Assembly (NCBI GenBank): GCA_964473355.1
Contig: CAYYOS010000016.1
Coordinates: forward strand, 1-25,593
Direction of reading: 5' to 3'
DNA: 25,593 nucleotides
From: CAYYOS01 sp964473355
GTDB taxonomy: Bacteria > Pseudomonadota > Gammaproteobacteria > Burkholderiales > REEB80
Shown here: piece after piece, positions 22,835 through 25,593 of the stretch
How the letters are laid out: the number at the start of each line of letters is the position of its first letter
How positions within the stretch are numbered: the first letter of the stretch is position 1
The notes under the pieces: model-generated
Told to the model about the DNA's origin: nothing
What the model saw: the letters and a program-made list of their open reading frames with translations, nothing else
Database searches by the model: none
Program-made: the position numbers and the translations under genes

Positions 22835-23201
22835 TTTTATCGTTTAAAGGTACGCTTAGAAAGGTTAAAAGAATGGCGGCGGCAACACCAAGGTAAATTG
22901 TAGTAAAAACCCAGTTTGGCAGATCATAAAACAGCAAGCGCGACACCCATAGCTGAATAAACCCGGACTCGGTATTGGTTCCACGCAAACTATTTTCCCA
23001 TACCGTGAGCGGGCAGGCCACCCCAATGATTGATTCCGCCGCCACAAACAACATCGCCGCGGCATGCAAAATCCGGAACTTGGCGTTTCTAACCCAACGC
23101 CAGCTTAATGCGGCGCCTAGCCAAATTAGTAAAAGTCCGCCAACAATAAACAACACAAATGAAAAATGGATGAGAAGAACAACATCCGCCCAAAAGCTCA
23201 T
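22803..23201 (-). CDS. DUF2784 family membrane protein (132 aa)
   Basis: About four hydrophobic helices are seen. The family features VVLLIHFSFVLFIVGGLLLI at the N-terminus, KFRILHAAAMLFVAAESIIG and CPLTVWENSLRG (about residues 62-74) are all present. The function of DUF2784 is unknown. The gene starts with ATGA overlapping the stop of the SpoIIAA-like gene and ends inside the sulfurtransferase gene. Three proteins are therefore produced from one compact transcript. Confidence 0.9.
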   Translation of the reverse strand: MSFWADVVLLIHFSFVLFIVGGLLLIWLGAALSWRWVRNAKFRILHAAAMLFVAAESIIGVACPLTVWENSLRGTNTESGFIQLWVSRLLFYDLPNWVFTTIYLGVAAAILLTFLSVPLNDKNALFKHHFHR

Positions 23202-23551
23202 GGCATCGAATTGCCTATCCAGTCGTAAGCGGGCTCCGGTTCCTTAAATACCGCAAATTCTGCGTCGACAAATAAACCGGAGAGCCAAGCGCTCCAACTT
23301 ATCCACTCGTCGCCGGTGATAACGGCGATGCGGCCGAAATCATGCGCGTGCGCTCGGGAAAATTTTATTTCTTCCCACGCTACATCCATCGTAAAGCCGA
23401 GCATGGTGCGAAGATCAAATACCACATGCACCTTTCCGCCTTTTTGAATACGATCTAACACTGCGGCTTCAAATTCCTGATAGTCGGCGAGCGTAAATTC
23501 CCCAAACACCGTAACGTTCACTAATTGCGGCTGATGTTCTATGTTAATCAT
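23198..23551 (-). CDS. SpoIIAA-like/STAS-fold protein (117 aa)
   Basis: INIEHQPQLVNVTVFGEFTL, DYQEFEAAVLDRIQKGGKVH and VVFDLRTMLGFTMDVAWEEI (in order from residue 2) follow the pattern of the SpoIIAA-like family (PF11964), followed by GRIAVITGDEW. These proteins have a STAS-related fold and bind ligands of unknown identity, possibly lipids. A good AAGGA ribosome site precedes the ATG. The stop overlaps the DUF2784 start by four bases (ATGA), indicating coupling. Confidence 0.85.
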   Translation of the reverse strand: MINIEHQPQLVNVTVFGEFTLADYQEFEAAVLDRIQKGGKVHVVFDLRTMLGFTMDVAWEEIKFSRAHAHDFGRIAVITGDEWISWSAWLSGLFVDAEFAVFKEPEPAYDWIGNSMP

Positions 23552-23624
23552 GGCTGTCCTTTAGGTATGCTCAGGATAAGTAATAACATAATTGAAAGCA
23601 ACCGCGGCGCTTAAAGCTCAAGGT

Positions 23625-24488
23625 TTAATCCGATGCCACCGCGGAAGCGCTGAGTCGCGGTGTTACTTTTACCGCTAACAGCCCACTTATAACAATCAAC
23701 AGGACCGCCCCCCAACTCAGCCACGACAAAGCCTCGCCCCACAGCACAAAACCCAGCAGACTGGCGAAGACAACCGTGCTATAGGCCAGATTAGCCACAA
23801 CTAGCGTTTTGCCGGTATGGTAGGCGCGAGTTAAGGCGAGTTGCGCAAGGGTCGCGGTCACGCTCAGTCCTAACAGGATCCACACGTTGGCCATCGTGAT
23901 AGCGTGTCTTTCACCGGCAATCATAAATAGGCCGCTGCCTACCGTGCATATCAAGGTGAAATAAAATACCACTCGCCATTCTGGCTCACCCAACAAGCCC
24001 AATTTTTTTATATTTAAGTAAGCTACGGCGGATAAAAACCCGGCAAACAAACCCAAGCCCCCCGCTATCAATTTTCCCTCTTGGAAAGTCGGTTGCAGCA
24101 GCACGGTAACGCCCACAAACCCCAAGAGCAACGCAACGATCAAAGGCCACTGCGGGCGCTCTTTAAGCACTACTGTGAGCAGGACGGCGAGAAATAAAGG
24201 GGCGGTGTAATGCAAGGTCACCGCGGTAGCCAAGGGCAGGCGAACAATACTGTAAAAAAATAACATGAGCGCCGCAAAGCCGGAAATGCCCCGCCAGAAA
24301 TGCGCCTTAAAATGCGACGTATTGAGCGAGATCTGTTGAGTTCTAGTTAACCCCCAAATCACGACCAAGCCGAATATAGAACGATAGAAAACCAATTCCG
24401 TGCTGGAAAAATAGGGCGCCCCCAGCTTCACAAACACGCCCATGCACGCAAACATAAAGCCCGCCACCAGCATCCAGCTGGATTTCAT
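23625..24488 (-). CDS. EamA/DMT family transporter (287 aa)
   Basis: Ten predicted membrane helices in two EamA repeats are seen. The first has MKSSWMLVAGFMFACMGVFV, STELVFYRSIFGL and AVTLHYTAPLFLAVLLTVVL. The second has ALTRAYHTGKTLVVANLAYS and VFASLLGFVLWGEALSWLSW, the usual pattern for drug/metabolite exporters. The substrate cannot be told. It lies 32 bases downstream of the Rieske oxygenase gene on the same strand and may be co-transcribed with it. Confidence 0.93.
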   Translation of the reverse strand: MKSSWMLVAGFMFACMGVFVKLGAPYFSSTELVFYRSIFGLVVIWGLTRTQQISLNTSHFKAHFWRGISGFAALMLFFYSIVRLPLATAVTLHYTAPLFLAVLLTVVLKERPQWPLIVALLLGFVGVTVLLQPTFQEGKLIAGGLGLFAGFLSAVAYLNIKKLGLLGEPEWRVVFYFTLICTVGSGLFMIAGERHAITMANVWILLGLSVTATLAQLALTRAYHTGKTLVVANLAYSTVVFASLLGFVLWGEALSWLSWGAVLLIVISGLLAVKVTPRLSASAVASD

Positions 24489-24520
24489 AGGATGCTGAGC
24501 GTAACCACAGAAAAACTTAC

Positions 24521-25593
24521 TTATGCAGACTTAAGATGGGGGTCCAGCATGTTACGTATAAATTCATTAAAGTGTACCAGGCCATCTTCCAGCGGAGATT
24601 GACAAGGCCCCACTTCATTGCGCCCTTCTTTATAAAGTGCTGCCCGGCCCTTTTGCATACGTCGACAAATTTGCGCGTCTTCGATAGCGGTTTCGTTGTA
24701 CGCCGCTTGATGAGCCTCTACAAATTCACGCTCAAACAAGGCAATATCTTCTGGATAATAGTACTCCACAACGTTCCGACAACGCTCCGGGCCATCAGGT
24801 AACACGGTGCTGATTACCAATACGTTTGGATACCACTCCAACATAATGTTGGGGTAGTAAATCATCCAGATCGCGCCTTGCTTGGGCATGCTTTCAGTAA
24901 AGCGCAAAACTTGCTGGTGCCATTTGTCGTAAACTGGGGTCCCCGGGCGAGAGAGTTCACGGGCGACACCTACCGTTTGCACGCTGTACCAATCGTGATA
25001 TTGCCACTCCAACTCTTCGCAGTTTACAAAATTACCTAGACCGGGGTGTATGGGTCCGACATGGTAATCTTCTAAATACACTTCTACGAATGTTTTCCAG
25101 TTGAAGTCGTACTCTTCAATCTCGACGCGATCTAACTTGTAACCGGTAAAATCAAACTGACTTGCCACCTTGAGGCTGCTCAAGTCTTTGTTGATATCGC
25201 GTGGACCTGCAAAAAGCAGGCCCTGCCAGTTTTGCAAATGCTCAACATCTAAATTTAAGCAAGGGTTACCGGGGAATTGCGGGGCGCCTAGCAACTCGCC
25301 TTTTAAGTTATACGTCCACCGATGCAATGGGCACACGATATTGTTGACGCGCCCGTGTCCATCTAACATGATGGCTTGTCGATGGCGGCACACATTGCTA
25401 ATCAGCTCTATGCCATTATCATTGTGAATTAGCGCTTTAGCGTTACCCATCCACTCCATGGCATAATAATCGCCTCTGTCGGGCGCCATTAACTCGTGGC
25501 CAATGTATCGGGGTGCCTGGGAAAATATAACGCGCTGCTCTAGTTCGTGAATAGCTTGATCTACATACCAGGAAGTAGGTAGTTGTTTTCCGG
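24521..25593 (-). CDS. Rieske non-heme iron ring-hydroxylating oxygenase, alpha subunit, 5' end cut by the window
   Basis: The open frame continues past the right edge; upstream of the first visible ATG (25489) the frame reads QLPTSWYVDQAIHELEQRV and RYIGHELMAPDRGDYY, typical N-terminal sequence of this family. The Rieske cluster motif is CRHRQ (Cys and His) and CPLHRW, separated by 16 residues. The mononuclear iron site is EDYHVGPIHPGL, with two histidines, and a later Asp. The substrate class (choline-monooxygenase or aromatic-type) cannot be assigned. It is the only true Rieske protein in the window and contrasts with the cluster-less cassette protein at 1520-2470. Confidence 0.9.
   Translation of the reverse strand, partial: GKQLPTSWYVDQAIHELEQRVIFSQAPRYIGHELMAPDRGDYYAMEWMGNAKALIHNDNGIELISNVCRHRQAIMLDGHGRVNNIVCPLHRWTYNLKGELLGAPQFPGNPCLNLDVEHLQNWQGLLFAGPRDINKDLSSLKVASQFDFTGYKLDRVEIEEYDFNWKTFVEVYLEDYHVGPIHPGLGNFVNCEELEWQYHDWYSVQTVGVARELSRPGTPVYDKWHQQVLRFTESMPKQGAIWMIYYPNIMLEWYPNVLVISTVLPDGPERCRNVVEYYYPEDIALFEREFVEAHQAAYNETAIEDAQICRRMQKGRAALYKEGRNEVGPCQSPLEDGLVHFNEFIRNMLDPHLKSA

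Overview
The window looks like chromosomal DNA from a proteobacterium, most likely a betaproteobacterium of moderate GC content (Nitrosomonadales-like) or a close gammaproteobacterial relative. This is an inference from gene content: a CobD/CbiB-family protein of the betaproteobacterial type, a 258-aa Fpr-type ferredoxin-NADP reductase, a NarK-type transporter paired with a PP2C/Ser-Thr kinase, and DUF2789, DUF2784 and YaeQ. No rRNA, tRNA, CRISPR array or intact insertion sequence was seen.

Region 1 (1-5350) is an integron gene-cassette array read leftwards on the minus strand. It holds seven complete cassettes, the start of an eighth and seven attC sites. The position of the extrahelical base in the attC L boxes shows that all genes face the normal way, so the attI side is the right end. 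No integrase gene is found there, so as seen this is a CALIN-type array. A promoter-like sequence with TGCGTC inverted repeats sits at the head (about 5383-5460). From the promoter outward the cassettes encode: a 108-aa unknown protein; a ~589-aa unknown protein interrupted by an apparent frameshift; a small membrane protein; a secreted protein that joins a cluster-less Rieske-like domain to ankyrin repeats; a small FKBP-like protein; another membrane protein; and a 94-aa unknown protein.

Region 2 (5637-8591, minus) holds a YihY/BrkB membrane protein, a GIDE-domain membrane protein with an EF-hand, LemA, and a DUF2789 protein. A 144-bp inverted-repeat element lies between lemA and the GIDE gene.

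Region 3 (8592-11767, plus) is a nitrate-uptake unit. A sigma54 -24/-12 promoter with an NtrC-like enhancer lies upstream of a NarK/NasA-type transporter and a PP2C-protein kinase fusion. The nitrite and nitrate reductase genes often found after such pairs are absent. A 364-bp stretch follows, carrying two copies of a TGTTCRCG-N3-CGTGAACA operator in front of an AbiEi/AbiEii-like toxin-antitoxin pair. The antitoxin gene is split by a frameshift, probably caused by a small deletion, while the toxin ORF is intact.

Region 4 (14039-20919) holds fpr (minus), a tight plus-strand series of AI-2E-type permease, PPK2 polyphosphate kinase and a P1B heavy-metal ATPase with a CPD motif, then yaeQ and a secreted metallo-beta-lactamase-fold hydrolase (both minus).

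Region 5 (20985-25593) holds a CobD/CbiB-family membrane protein (plus), then on the minus strand a 3-mercaptopyruvate sulfurtransferase overlapping DUF2784 and SpoIIAA-like genes, an EamA exporter, and a Rieske ring-hydroxylating oxygenase alpha subunit cut by the right edge.
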